Source: Candidatus Binatia bacterium (GTDB lineage: Bacteria; Vulcanimicrobiota; Vulcanimicrobiia; Vulcanimicrobiales; Vulcanimicrobiaceae). From it: 40,453 nt of DNA. Both the position numbers and the translations under genes were made by a program. The DNA lies in assembly GCA_035541935.1 (NCBI GenBank), contig DATKMJ010000036.1, positions 1 through 40,453 on the forward strand, given 5' to 3'. The notes beneath the pieces were generated by a model, which was not told the DNA's origin, did not search any database, and was given only the letters and a program-made list of their open reading frames with translations. This document shows, piece after piece, positions 1 to 6,836 of this stretch. Within the stretch, counting starts at the first letter, position 1; every line of letters begins with the position of its first letter.

Positions 1-87
1 GACGAGAACGTTTCAAGATGACTTGCTCCTCTCGCGGGGATTCTTCGCCCCGCAGCAGAGAAAGTCATCACATAAGAAGTCGTTCGG

Positions 88-267
88 TTATCCGAGGCCA
101 CCGCTTACAAGGTCGCCGCTCGACCTTGGCTTCTTCTGCGCTTGGGTCTGTCTTTGGGTCGCATCCGTTGGCGCCGGTCCACCGGCCTGTGATCCGCCGC
201 ACCCGGCCAGCAATGCAGCGGCAACGCCGATCGTTACGGCGTGGCGGATCAGCCCCAAGCTGTTCAC
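88..267 (-). CDS. Short orphan lipoprotein (signal-peptide cassette with truncated body)
   Basis: A 59-residue reading frame starting at GTG. A GGGGGAG ribosome-binding site lies just upstream and aligns base for base with the one before the lipoprotein at 1818. Residues 1-23 form a lipoprotein signal peptide ending in the lipobox LLAGC, with Cys23. The mature part is only about 36 polar residues rich in Gln, Pro and Lys (GGSQAGGPAPTDATQ...). The signal peptide matches those of the full-length lipoproteins at 1818, 3343, 4563 and 16945, including Cys at residue 23. It is either a real small lipoprotein or the stump of a longer gene cut after its tether. It follows the HTH-like gene at 328-798 and is probably co-transcribed with it. 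Confidence 0.5.
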   Translation of the reverse strand: MNSLGLIRHAVTIGVAAALLAGCGGSQAGGPAPTDATQRQTQAQKKPRSSGDLVSGGLG

Positions 268-703
268 GTGCTCTTGCTCCCCCGATGCGGAAACGCATCG
301 GCAGCTAGGAACATTCGGCGTGGAGCTTCAGTTCCCGGCCTTGAGCAGTGCGAGCAAGCCGTCCCACTGCCGCGGATGCGGCGCCTTGGCGCCAGGCCGA
401 ATGCGCGAGCAGGCTGCGAGCGATAAGCCCGTCGCCGTCGCGATTTCCGCAAGCGTGAACGCGTCGAGCTTTGGCGCGATCTCGCGCTTAAACCACGCCT
501 CGTCGTGCTGGCCCGGACGCTCGCGCGACCAACCGCGATTGCGGCGATGCCCCTCGCTGATCGCCTCGCCTCGCGCGCGGTTGGCGGCTTTGCTGCGCCG
601 CGGATCGTTGCCCGCGGCGACTTTTGCTGCGAGGGCTTTGCGAGCCGCTTCGATCGCGCGGAGCCCATGCTTACGCCGGGCCTTTGGCATGCACGCCTCG
701 CAG
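190..703. repeat. Direct repeat copy 1 of a ~514 bp HTH/lipoprotein module
   Basis: This segment and 1741-2253 have nearly the same length and align almost without gaps (roughly 80% identical by eye). Each runs, on the minus strand, from the CEAC codons of an HTH-like gene, through its stop codon, a 7-bp hairpin and a GGGGGAG site, to the lipobox codons of a lipoprotein gene. Similarity stops sharply at 703/2253. In copy 1 the zinc-finger N-terminus continues there; in copy 2 a different lipoprotein leader does. Confidence 0.75.
283..300. other. 7-bp palindromic hairpin between HTH gene and lipoprotein start
   Basis: CGATGCG and CGCATCG form a perfect 7-bp stem around a 4-base loop (GAAA on the plus strand). 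It lies between the stop of the HTH-like gene and the ribosome-binding site of the short lipoprotein. An equivalent element sits at 1833-1850. It could be an RNA hairpin that tunes translation of the lipoprotein, or a dyad operator. There is no U-tract, so a terminator is unlikely. Confidence 0.5.
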
Positions 704-798
704 TGCCGGCGCCTGCGCTTGAGCGCCGGCTCGCCGCACGTCGCGCCACGCGATCGGTAAGCTCGGTCGTGCTTCGACGGGCAGCCTGACCCTTCCAA
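328..798 (-). CDS. Small zinc-finger / HTH-like DNA-binding protein (full-length copy)
   Basis: A 156-residue basic protein. Near the N-terminus, Cys residues in TCGEP and HCEAC look like a degenerate zinc knuckle (Cys21, Cys33, Cys36). Then comes an Arg/Lys/Ala-rich helix and a C-terminal HTH-like segment, ATGLSLAACSRIRPGAK, followed by PHPRQW. I recall similar motifs ending in PHPRHW in small actinobacterial proteins, but cannot name the family. A second, N-terminally truncated copy lies at 1878-2252. The listed start is TTG with no clear ribosome-binding site, so the true start is uncertain. It begins 36 bases after the lipoprotein at 835-1818 and precedes the short lipoprotein at 88-267, so the three may form one transcript. 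Confidence 0.55.
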   Translation of the reverse strand: MEGSGCPSKHDRAYRSRGATCGEPALKRRRRHCEACMPKARRKHGLRAIEAARKALAAKVAAGNDPRRSKAANRARGEAISEGHRRNRGWSRERPGQHDEAWFKREIAPKLDAFTLAEIATATGLSLAACSRIRPGAKAPHPRQWDGLLALLKAGN

Positions 799-834
799 GC
801 GGCTAAGGCGCTTAACCGAATCTAAAGTGGATCT

Positions 835-1818
835 TCAGCCTTTTGGTAGTAGGGGGGGCGAATATGCAGTCCCAGCCGGCTCGAAAAGGCCCTTGGTGAT
901 TTTTCGTTTAGATGGCGCAATCGAGCCGGGGGAAAATTCGACTACCACGCTGTCCCCATGGTCTGTCACATACAGATAGCTCTTCGCGTCGACTGTGACC
1001 GCAAGCGGATGGTCAATTCCCTTCGTGATCGCCTGATAAGGCGTACTTTGGCCTGATCGATACTCCTGTATGTTGCTTTCGTTGAAATTCGTTACATAAA
1101 GCGTGTCGGCTGCATCAACCGTAATTCCGACCGGAGAAATCGCGTCGACTGTGATGGTCCTGTTCGGTGATTTGCTGCCCGGAGGGTAGACTACGACGTT
1201 TCCGGGCCCGAAGGTTTCGCTGCCGGAAGTCTGTGTGACGTGGTTCGCAACATACATGTTCCCGGACTGGTCGATCGCAATCCCATCTGGATAGATTATG
1301 CCCTTAGTGATGACCGCGGTGGGCTTTGTCGAGCCTTTCGCGTATTCCGTGACATTCGGGCCGCCGATGTTCGTTACCCAAAGGTTCCCCTTGCTGTCGA
1401 TCGCGCAGAATGCCGGCGTATTGATACCCTTCTTGATGATCTTCGATGGTTTCGTTTGCCCGGCGGGGAACTCCGAAACCCAGCCCAAGCCAGCCGGCTC
1501 GTTTACAACATACAGCGTCCCATCGCCGTCGATGCAATCGCCGAACGGTGCATCCAAGCCGTTGGAAATAACTTCTACTGGATTGGGATCCTTGGCCTTC
1601 GCGTGGTAGACCTTGACGTCGTTGTAGTCGGAGATGTTGCCAACGTACAGTAACGGTGCCGAATGCGTGTGTCGGGTATCCGACGTTGTTGTTGTTGTTC
1701 GGCCTTGAGGCGCTGCGCCCGCCGCGCCGATCAGCGGCTGCGATCCGCCACAGCCCGCGAGCAATGCAGAAGCCGCGCCAATCGTTAGCGCATAGCGGCG
1801 TAGCCCCAACCCTTTCAT
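835..1818 (-). CDS. Beta-propeller-like (NHL/SMP-30 type) lipoprotein
   Basis: A 327-residue surface lipoprotein. The chosen ATG follows GGGGGAGCGAGAG; a longer frame to 1848 would start inside a hairpin. The signal peptide ends in LLAGC (Cys23), followed by the tether GGSQPLIGAAG. The body has about six repeats of ~45 residues with a recurring pattern such as GIAIDQSGNMYVAN, AVTVDAKSYLYVTD and GITVDAADTLYVTN. That is typical of NHL-like or gluconolactonase-type propeller blades. No catalytic metal site is evident, so a binding or structural role outside the cell is more likely than enzymatic activity. It is flanked by the two copies of the HTH-like gene. The function is unknown. Confidence 0.85.
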   Translation of the reverse strand: MKGLGLRRYALTIGAASALLAGCGGSQPLIGAAGAAPQGRTTTTTSDTRHTHSAPLLYVGNISDYNDVKVYHAKAKDPNPVEVISNGLDAPFGDCIDGDGTLYVVNEPAGLGWVSEFPAGQTKPSKIIKKGINTPAFCAIDSKGNLWVTNIGGPNVTEYAKGSTKPTAVITKGIIYPDGIAIDQSGNMYVANHVTQTSGSETFGPGNVVVYPPGSKSPNRTITVDAISPVGITVDAADTLYVTNFNESNIQEYRSGQSTPYQAITKGIDHPLAVTVDAKSYLYVTDHGDSVVVEFSPGSIAPSKRKITKGLFEPAGTAYSPPLLPKG

Positions 1819-1832
1819 ATCTCTCGCTCCCC

Positions 1833-1850
1833 CGATGCGGGAACGCATCG
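1833..1850. other. 7-bp palindromic hairpin, second copy
   Basis: CGATGCG and CGCATCG stem with loop GGAA on the plus strand. It sits between the stop of the truncated HTH-like gene and the GGGGGAG site of the lipoprotein starting at 1818. Stem bases are identical to 283-300 and only the loop differs, which suggests the stem is under selection or the duplication is recent. Confidence 0.5.
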
Positions 1851-1877
1851 GCGCCTAAGGACGTTCGGCGTGGAGCT

Positions 1878-2252
1878 TCAGTTCCCGGCTTCGAGCATTG
1901 CGAGCAAGGCGTCCCACTGCCGCGGATGCGGAACCTTCGCCCCGGCCCGAATACGCGAGCAGGCTGCAAGCGACAAGCCCGTCGCGACCGCAATCTCCTT
2001 GAGCGTAAACGCGTCGAGCTTTGGTGCGATCTCGCGCCTGAACCACACCTCGTCGCGCTGCCCTGGATGCTCGCGTGCCCAGGTGCGATTGCGGCGATGC
2101 CCCTCGCTGATCGCCTCGCCTCGCGCGCGGTTCACGGCGGCGCTGCGGCGTGGATCGTTGCCTGCGGCAGTCTGCGCTGCGAGCGCCTTGCGCGCGGCCT
2201 CGATCGCGCGAAGCCCATGCTCGCGCCGGGCCTTTGGCATGCACGCCTCGCA
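1878..2252 (-). pseudogene. N-terminally truncated copy of the zinc-finger/HTH-like gene
   Basis: From the CEAC codons onward this reads the same protein as 328-702, with substitutions but an intact frame, ending ...RQWDALLAMLEAGN. It keeps the HTH-like motif ATGLSLAACSRIRAGAK. Upstream of 2253 the homology ends abruptly. The open frame continues to 2324 only through out-of-frame lipoprotein codons, so the first zinc-knuckle half is missing. The conserved frame hints that the C-terminal part was under selection until recently, or that it is still translated from an unrecognised start. Confidence 0.55.
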
Positions 2253-2257
2253 TTGTG

Positions 2258-2380
2258 CCGAGGCAGCGATCTGTCCGCGTCGCTCGCGCCCGGCGCGCCG
2301 GTCGGCGGCTGCGACCCGCCGCACCCTGCCAGCAACACCGCAGCCAGGCTAACGCTGAGGGCGTGGTGCTTAGGTTTCAA
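2258..2380 (-). pseudogene. Lipoprotein 5' fragment (signal peptide and tether only)
   Basis: From a TTG at 2380 the frame encodes a signal peptide ending VLLAGC and the tether GGSQPPTGAPGASDADR, very like the other lipoproteins in the window. It then runs out of frame into the truncated HTH-like gene at 2253. The body of this lipoprotein has been lost and replaced by the repeat module. No good ribosome-binding site is seen. It begins 6 bases after the stop of the glycine-rich gene. Confidence 0.55.
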
Positions 2381-2386
2381 AGCGTT

Positions 2387-3343
2387 TCACTGCCAACTAA
2401 AAACGACAAGGCCATTACCTGTGGCGTTCTTCCAGCCCGTCCACATTCGCACTGAGGTTGCAGTTGGCTCGACGTACGATGATCCGCCTCCGCCACCGCC
2501 GCCTGCCGACCCACCTGCGCCGCCGCCTCCGCCTTCGCCGCCACCACCACCGCCGCCGCCGAAGTAACCACCGCCGCCACCGCCGCCTGCGCCGCCCGTG
2601 GCGGAACTGGTGTCCCCGGGGCCTCCGTTACCTCCGTCGCCGCCAGCGCGTCGTCTTCCGGATTTACCGTTTTGCCCGTGACTGCAAGAGTAACAGCTCT
2701 TTTGTCCACCGACGCCGCCCGAGCCGCCGCGATTCTGCGTCGCGCCACCGCCACCGCCTCCGTCGCCGCTGTCGCTGCTGCCCGCGCTGCCTGCGCCGCC
2801 GACGACTCCTCCGCCGGCACCACCCGCGCCCCCGCTGTTTTCGTAGCCGCCCTCTCCGCCGCCGCCCGCCGCGACCAATATGCGATCGCGCGGCTCCGTA
2901 CCACCTTCCCGCACGTCAGAGGCGCCGCCGCCGCCAAAACCGCCCATGCAGCAGCCTGCTGGGTTTCCACCACCGTTGAAACCTCCGACCGCCCAACCGT
3001 TCTGATAATAGCCAGCCCCGCCGACGTACACGTGTAAGGTTTCACCCGCGCGTACCGGTATCACGGCATAAACGCGCGCGCCGCGACCGCTGCGAGTCGT
3101 GTAGTACGGCGACAAGCCGCCCGAGGCACCACGCGCGACAACGGTGATGCTCGTCACGCCCGGAGGTACTTTGAACGATTGCCGCTTGCCGGTAAATTTA
3201 AAGGTGTGGTGGTACGGGAGCGAAGCCCCTAACGGGTTCTCCAGTGGAATCGCACCGCTGCTCAAGGTCCCGCCGCAACCCGCTAACAACGCCGCAGCCG
3301 CGCAACTGCTTAGCGCATAACGACCAAGATCCAAGCTCTTCAT
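2387..3343 (-). CDS. Glycine-rich lipoprotein
   Basis: 318 residues. The ATG at 3343 is preceded by GAGGAG and gives a signal peptide with lipobox LLAGC (Cys23). The chain starts with a beta-rich segment (HHTFKFTGKRQSFKVPPG and TSITVVARGASGG), like the N-terminus of bacterial 'glycine-rich domain' proteins related to the ALK Gly-rich fold. It then becomes extremely glycine-rich to near the C-terminus, with GGGGGG runs, ILVAAGGGG, and the Cys pairs CCMGG and CYSC. It ends with GSSYVEP...GNGLVVFSW, the typical closing strand of that family. It is probably a cell-surface structural or adhesive protein. The opposite strand shows long Arg/Pro-rich frames that are only shadows of the GGN codons. 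Confidence 0.85.
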   Translation of the reverse strand: MKSLDLGRYALSSCAAAALLAGCGGTLSSGAIPLENPLGASLPYHHTFKFTGKRQSFKVPPGVTSITVVARGASGGLSPYYTTRSGRGARVYAVIPVRAGETLHVYVGGAGYYQNGWAVGGFNGGGNPAGCCMGGFGGGGASDVREGGTEPRDRILVAAGGGGEGGYENSGGAGGAGGGVVGGAGSAGSSDSGDGGGGGGATQNRGGSGGVGGQKSCYSCSHGQNGKSGRRRAGGDGGNGGPGDTSSATGGAGGGGGGGYFGGGGGGGGEGGGGGAGGSAGGGGGGGSSYVEPTATSVRMWTGWKNATGNGLVVFSWQ

Positions 3344-3350
3344 CCCGATG

Positions 3351-3412
3351 CTCCTCGCTCCGTGAACGCCACGCAGCCCAGCATCGTTTCGGCTTAGCCC
3401 GGCTGAGCCCCC
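3351..3412 (-). promoter_or_regulatory. Conserved 62-nt leader, copy A
   Basis: In the 5' untranslated region of the glycine-rich lipoprotein, this 62-nt stretch matches 4572-4633 at about 55 of 62 positions without gaps. It runs from GGGGGCTCAGC to the GAGGAG ribosome-binding site. It contains a small hairpin (CGTG-GCGTT-CACG). It matches no riboswitch consensus I know. It could be a structured leader RNA or just part of a duplicated export cassette. Confidence 0.5.
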
Positions 3413-3581
3413 GCGGCAGCCGAGCCGCGGCGCCTTATGGCATTTGATCGGCGACATCGCCGCGCAAGTCGCACCGAAGCCATCGCGCCGGAGTTACAAG
3501 GCCATTTCCGAAAGACGTCGCTGCACAAGGCGGCATTGATAAGCCTCGCGCGCCAAATTACTTAGGGCGACCGCTACGTAG

Positions 3582-3599
3582 CGCAGCCGTGAGGCTGCG
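3582..3599 (-). terminator. Hairpin after lipoprotein gene (possible terminator)
   Basis: CGCAGCC-GTGA-GGCTGCG (plus strand) forms a perfect 7-bp stem with a four-base loop, 4 bases beyond the stop codon of the lipoprotein at 3604-4563. The placement fits a terminator or 3' stabiliser. No U-tract follows on the minus strand, so termination is unproven. The adjacent GCTACGTAGC is also palindromic. Confidence 0.4.
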
Positions 3600-3603
3600 G
3601 CGA

Positions 3604-4563
3604 CTAGCCCCGGCTGATTGTCACGCCCATAGCCTTAGAACCGCGCAACTTAAGGCCCCAACTCGATATGGACTTCCTGTGCGTATCGCCGGCTGGATAT
3701 TTCCAGAAGCCCAGAGCGCGCTGTACCTGTTGCCCCTTTTGGTACATGGAGATCACGGAATCGCCGTCAATCCAAGAGGTTCCCTTGAGCTTCTTGATCT
3801 TCGTGAACGTGGTCGTTCCAACGACCGAAGCTTGGGAGCCCGAAATGGTCAGACGATAGATTTTACCAGATAGATCCTCAACGGTTATGTACTGACCGTC
3901 CCATTGGACTTGGCCTGGATCTTGGACGCTGACGTTCACCGAAATATCCGTAAACTCGCTGGCGCCTTTCGGCAGCTCGGCAAATCCGAAGGGGTGCGAT
4001 GCATTGCCGGCTCCGTCCACAAAGAGATTGCCCTGATTGTCGTAACCGCAGTATTCAATGGTCAACTGCGCGTCTTGGTACAGCGTCGGGGCTCCTTGAG
4101 CATTCTGGAATATGGCGACGCCGTTACTACCGGGACTCGCTTGGTATGCTGCGGCCAGATTCCCGGTGACCGGGTCTACCGAACAACCCTGATCGTTGGA
4201 GGGGTACGGCATAGCAAGCTTTGCGGTCGGCAGCGTGCCACCGTGAGCGTACTCGAAGATGTCGTCTTGCGAGCCGGCTAACACGGGGATAAAAACGTTA
4301 CCACTTGCATCCGCACAGGGCGCTCCAACGGCGTTCAGCGTGGCAACTCCGGCCAGCTTCCCGCCGGGGTATGAAAAGATGCAGGCTCCGCCGCAGACGT
4401 TCGTGACGTAAATAAGGTCGCCGGTTGCTCCGGGCTGACCATGCGAGCGGCTTTGGGGTACGGCGCTTGCGAGGGGCGAACCAGGCGCTCCCCCGCACCC
4501 CGCCAGCAATGCCGCAGCCACGAAGCTTGTTAGCGCATGGCGGCCCAAGTTCCAATATCCCAT
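3604..4563 (-). CDS. Beta-propeller-like lipoprotein
   Basis: 319 residues. The ATG at 4563 follows GAGGAG and yields a signal peptide with lipobox LLAGC (Cys23). The mature chain carries propeller-like repeats with motifs such as LIYVTNVCGGACIFSYPGG, GAPCADASGNVFIP, CGYDNQGNLFVDG and VQWDGQYITVED. The last two also occur in the paralogues at 14606-15622 and 19324-20334, as does ELPKGAS. Cys pairs (VCGGAC) may form disulfides outside the cell. The 62-nt leader at 4572-4633 lies just upstream. There are no catalytic motifs; it is a surface protein of unknown ligand. Confidence 0.85.
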   Translation of the reverse strand: MGYWNLGRHALTSFVAAALLAGCGGAPGSPLASAVPQSRSHGQPGATGDLIYVTNVCGGACIFSYPGGKLAGVATLNAVGAPCADASGNVFIPVLAGSQDDIFEYAHGGTLPTAKLAMPYPSNDQGCSVDPVTGNLAAAYQASPGSNGVAIFQNAQGAPTLYQDAQLTIEYCGYDNQGNLFVDGAGNASHPFGFAELPKGASEFTDISVNVSVQDPGQVQWDGQYITVEDLSGKIYRLTISGSQASVVGTTTFTKIKKLKGTSWIDGDSVISMYQKGQQVQRALGFWKYPAGDTHRKSISSWGLKLRGSKAMGVTISRG

Positions 4564-4571
4564 GATCCTTA

Positions 4572-4633
4572 CTCCTCGGTGCGTGAACGCCACGCAGCCT
4601 AGTATCGTTTCGGCTTGGCCTCGCTGAGCCCCC
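4572..4633 (-). promoter_or_regulatory. Conserved 62-nt leader, copy B
   Basis: Partner of the leader at 3351-3412, directly upstream of the lipoprotein starting at 4563 and ending in its GAGGAG site. Similarity outside this block, both upstream and downstream, is much weaker. That argues for the leader itself being conserved rather than a simple whole-gene duplication. Confidence 0.5.
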
Positions 4634-4761
4634 TCGCTGATTGAAGGCCATGTACCATGGCTCGATATCCACCCCGTGGTAGCGTTGCGACCTTTGATTC
4701 GAACGAGGCCGCTATCGTGGATGTTTCCGATCGTTCGGTCCGCTCGCGGGATGAACGAACG

Positions 4762-5739
4762 TCACGTCGGACTGATTGCGGTTCCCACCGGTGACGAAAT
4801 GCCGCTCGTTATCGCGCCGAGCGGCGAGCCGCCCGGATACGTGTAAATCTCGACGTTGCTGTAGGTGTTGTCGGGCGCAAGAATTGTCGCCGACGATCCC
4901 GACCCCCACAGCGTAAACTCCGCAAGGTATTGCGTCTTGCTCAAGGGGATGGTGTTAAAGATCGTCGCGGTCGAGCCGCTCACGCGCGCCTCATAGATGT
5001 GCGTGGTGCGATCGTAAACGTCGCCGATCAGCAGCTCCGTTCCCGTGGCCAGCACGCCGCTCGGCAAGAACCACGTTCCACCGGCAAGGCTGAGAATCGT
5101 AAACCCTCCCGCGCCCTTGCCGAACTCGCCCAACACCGGATGATACGAACTGTCGTAGGCGGTGACGTAGAGATTGCCCTTGCGGTCGAAGCTGCAGAAG
5201 AGTGGCACGTAGAGCGTTGCATCGGAGTAATCGGTGGGCGGCCCCGACGGCGACGGGTAGATGACTACGTTCCCCGGCTCGGCGCCGCTCGGGTTGGCGG
5301 AGTTGGTGACGGCCAACCGGCCCGTCTTGCGATCGATCGCACAGCTCAGCGGCTGGCCGAACGGATCGGAAATCTGCGCTTTGGGAGTGATCGCACCGTG
5401 GGCGTATTCGTCGATGACCTGGGCCGTCTCGTCGGTGATGAAGACGTCGCCCCGGGCGTCGGTGCACTCGCCCGCCGGCACTTGAAAGCCGAAGAGCTCG
5501 CCGACGAGTGCAAAGTTGGTGCCACCCGTGTTTGCGTAAACGGTAACGCCGCCAACGTCTGAAACGTAGAGCAGCGTCTGACCTTTGGCCGCCGGCGTCA
5601 GCCAGGATTTCCCCGGCGCCGACGCGGCGGGGCCTGCCGTGCGGACGACCGGGGTGAAGCCGCCCGACGTTGGCGGCGAGGAGCACGCGCAAACCGCCAC
5701 GCCAACCGCCGTTGCGGCCGCCAATTGAATAAAGCGCAT
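4762..5739 (-). CDS. Beta-propeller-like lipoprotein
   Basis: 325 residues. The ATG is preceded by a strong AGGAGG. The signal peptide ends in a lipobox around VCAC (Cys19). The body has propeller-type repeats: LLYVSDVGGVTVYANTGG, CTDARGDVFITDET, CAIDRKTGRLAVTN and CSFDRKGNLYVTAYD, with a late FTLWGSGSSATILAPD. The Cys before each aspartate-rich turn is shared with the lipoprotein at 3604-4563, so the two are probably distant paralogues. The signal peptide does not belong to the LGR-AL-LLAGC cassette type. Its function is unknown, probably binding at the cell surface. Confidence 0.85.
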   Translation of the reverse strand: MRFIQLAAATAVGVAVCACSSPPTSGGFTPVVRTAGPAASAPGKSWLTPAAKGQTLLYVSDVGGVTVYANTGGTNFALVGELFGFQVPAGECTDARGDVFITDETAQVIDEYAHGAITPKAQISDPFGQPLSCAIDRKTGRLAVTNSANPSGAEPGNVVIYPSPSGPPTDYSDATLYVPLFCSFDRKGNLYVTAYDSSYHPVLGEFGKGAGGFTILSLAGGTWFLPSGVLATGTELLIGDVYDRTTHIYEARVSGSTATIFNTIPLSKTQYLAEFTLWGSGSSATILAPDNTYSNVEIYTYPGGSPLGAITSGISSPVGTAISPT

Positions 5740-5846
5740 TTAGCCTTCCTCCTTCGAGCGATGGACGATGCTCGAGTCTACCGCGCCCCCGTACGCCGGG
5801 CGTGCGCGAGATTGTAGGAGGGCTCAAAAAGCCCCGCCGGGCGACT

Positions 5847-5866
5847 AAGGAGTCAATGCTCTCCTT
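5847..5866 (-). terminator. Hairpin directly after the oxidoreductase gene
   Basis: AAGGAG-TCAATGCT-CTCCTT forms a 6-bp stem immediately beyond the stop codon at 5868. On the plus strand it is followed by a short T run, on the minus strand it is not. It may terminate readthrough from the plus side or act as a weak 3' hairpin for the gene above. Evidence is modest. Confidence 0.3.
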
Positions 5867-5867
5867 T

Positions 5868-6836
5868 TTAGTCCGCGAGGACGACCACGCGGGGGCGACC
5901 GCGTTCGGCGGCCTTCCACGCTTCGCTCACCTGCGATAATGGAAACGTTCGTATCGGTACGTCGACTGCCCCGTCGGCGATCAACGCAACGTAGCGCGGA
6001 ATTTCGGCGATAATATCGGTCAGCGACGCGGAGCCCGCGCCGCTTCCCGTGATGCGTAGCTTGCGGCTGCGCAGCAGTGCGGCGGGGACCGCCGCGTCCG
6101 GACCCGCGGCTGCGCCGATTTGAACGTACGAGATGTCGGCGCGATCGGTCTCGAGACCGCGTCTTCCGAGCGCTGCGAACGCGCTTTCGGCCGGTGCGCC
6201 CCAGAGAAAATCGAGTACGATATCGGGCGACGACCCGTCGAGAGCCGCAAGAATTGCGGCGCGGTCGCGTTCGCGATCGCCGCTTAACGCTGCGGTAGTG
6301 GCGCCCGCTTTGAGCGCGTCGGACAGGCCACGAGCGTCGCGGCCCGCGCCCACGATGCGCGTTGCGCCGAGGATGCGCGCGTTCTGTACCGCGAGCAGTC
6401 CCGCCATCCCCGTGACGCCCAGAATCAGAACGTTATCGAGTCTGCCGAGCTCCGTGCGGCGCGCCTGGAGCAGCAGCCAGGATGCCATGCCCGGGTTCAC
6501 GCCGCCGGCAACGCGCGCCGGATCGGCGCCTTCCGGCAGCGGTATCCACAAGAGCGACGGAACGGAGATCCGTTGCGCGAGCGTGCCCCACGGCGGTTGC
6601 GGGAAACCCGAGTACGCAAGCGCGCCGTCCGCGTTGCGAACGACGGCATCGACCCCGGGAACGAGCGGCCACTCGTCGCTGCTGCCGTAATGCCGGCCAC
6701 TCGCAAGCCCACGCACGATCGGATGAATGCCCGCCGCGACGAGCTCGACGACGTGCCGGCCCTCCTGCTCTGCCGGATCTGCAAAATCGCCGTAGCGTGC
6801 GCTCTCGCCGGGCGCGTCGACCAACGCCGCTTTCAT
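5868..6836 (-). CDS. Medium-chain dehydrogenase/reductase (zinc-less, quinone-oxidoreductase-like)
   Basis: 322 residues of an MDR-superfamily, presumably NAD(P)H-dependent, cytosolic oxidoreductase. The N-terminal GroES-like part includes VPGVDAVVRNADGALAYSGF. The Rossmann segment ILGVTGMAGLLAVQNARILGA carries the dinucleotide-binding glycines, followed by VGAGRD. The catalytic-zinc Cys/His pattern and the structural-zinc Cys cluster of classical alcohol dehydrogenases are absent. The chain ends with the usual FPLSQVSEAWKAAE...RVVVLAD of quinone-oxidoreductase relatives. I chose the ATG at 6836 over an upstream GTG because the family start is MKAALV. It stands alone between lipoprotein genes; its substrate is unknown. 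Confidence 0.85.
   Translation of the reverse strand: MKAALVDAPGESARYGDFADPAEQEGRHVVELVAAGIHPIVRGLASGRHYGSSDEWPLVPGVDAVVRNADGALAYSGFPQPPWGTLAQRISVPSLLWIPLPEGADPARVAGGVNPGMASWLLLQARRTELGRLDNVLILGVTGMAGLLAVQNARILGATRIVGAGRDARGLSDALKAGATTAALSGDRERDRAAILAALDGSSPDIVLDFLWGAPAESAFAALGRRGLETDRADISYVQIGAAAGPDAAVPAALLRSRKLRITGSGAGSASLTDIIAEIPRYVALIADGAVDVPIRTFPLSQVSEAWKAAERGRPRVVVLAD

Larger units (their letters stand above)
1741..2253. repeat. Direct repeat copy 2 of the HTH/lipoprotein module
   Basis: Partner of 190-703, offset by about 1,550 bases. It covers the truncated HTH-like gene, hairpin, ribosome-binding site and signal-peptide codons of the lipoprotein at 835-1818. Its upstream edge abuts the leader of another lipoprotein gene fragment (2258-2380), which marks a recombination junction. 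Confidence 0.75.

Noticed and set aside
1878-2324. HTH-like gene as a transposase
   Set aside because: No DDE or HUH catalytic residues, no inverted-repeat ends seen, and the protein is too short.
2458-2979. Long Arg/Pro-rich plus-strand frames opposite the glycine-rich gene
   Set aside because: They are mirror images of the GGN codons; no ribosome-binding site, no domain, composition purely the complement.
3351-4633. 62-nt leader as a cyclic-di-GMP or other known riboswitch
   Set aside because: Core motifs of GEMM, SAM, cobalamin, glycine and fluoride classes were looked for and not found.
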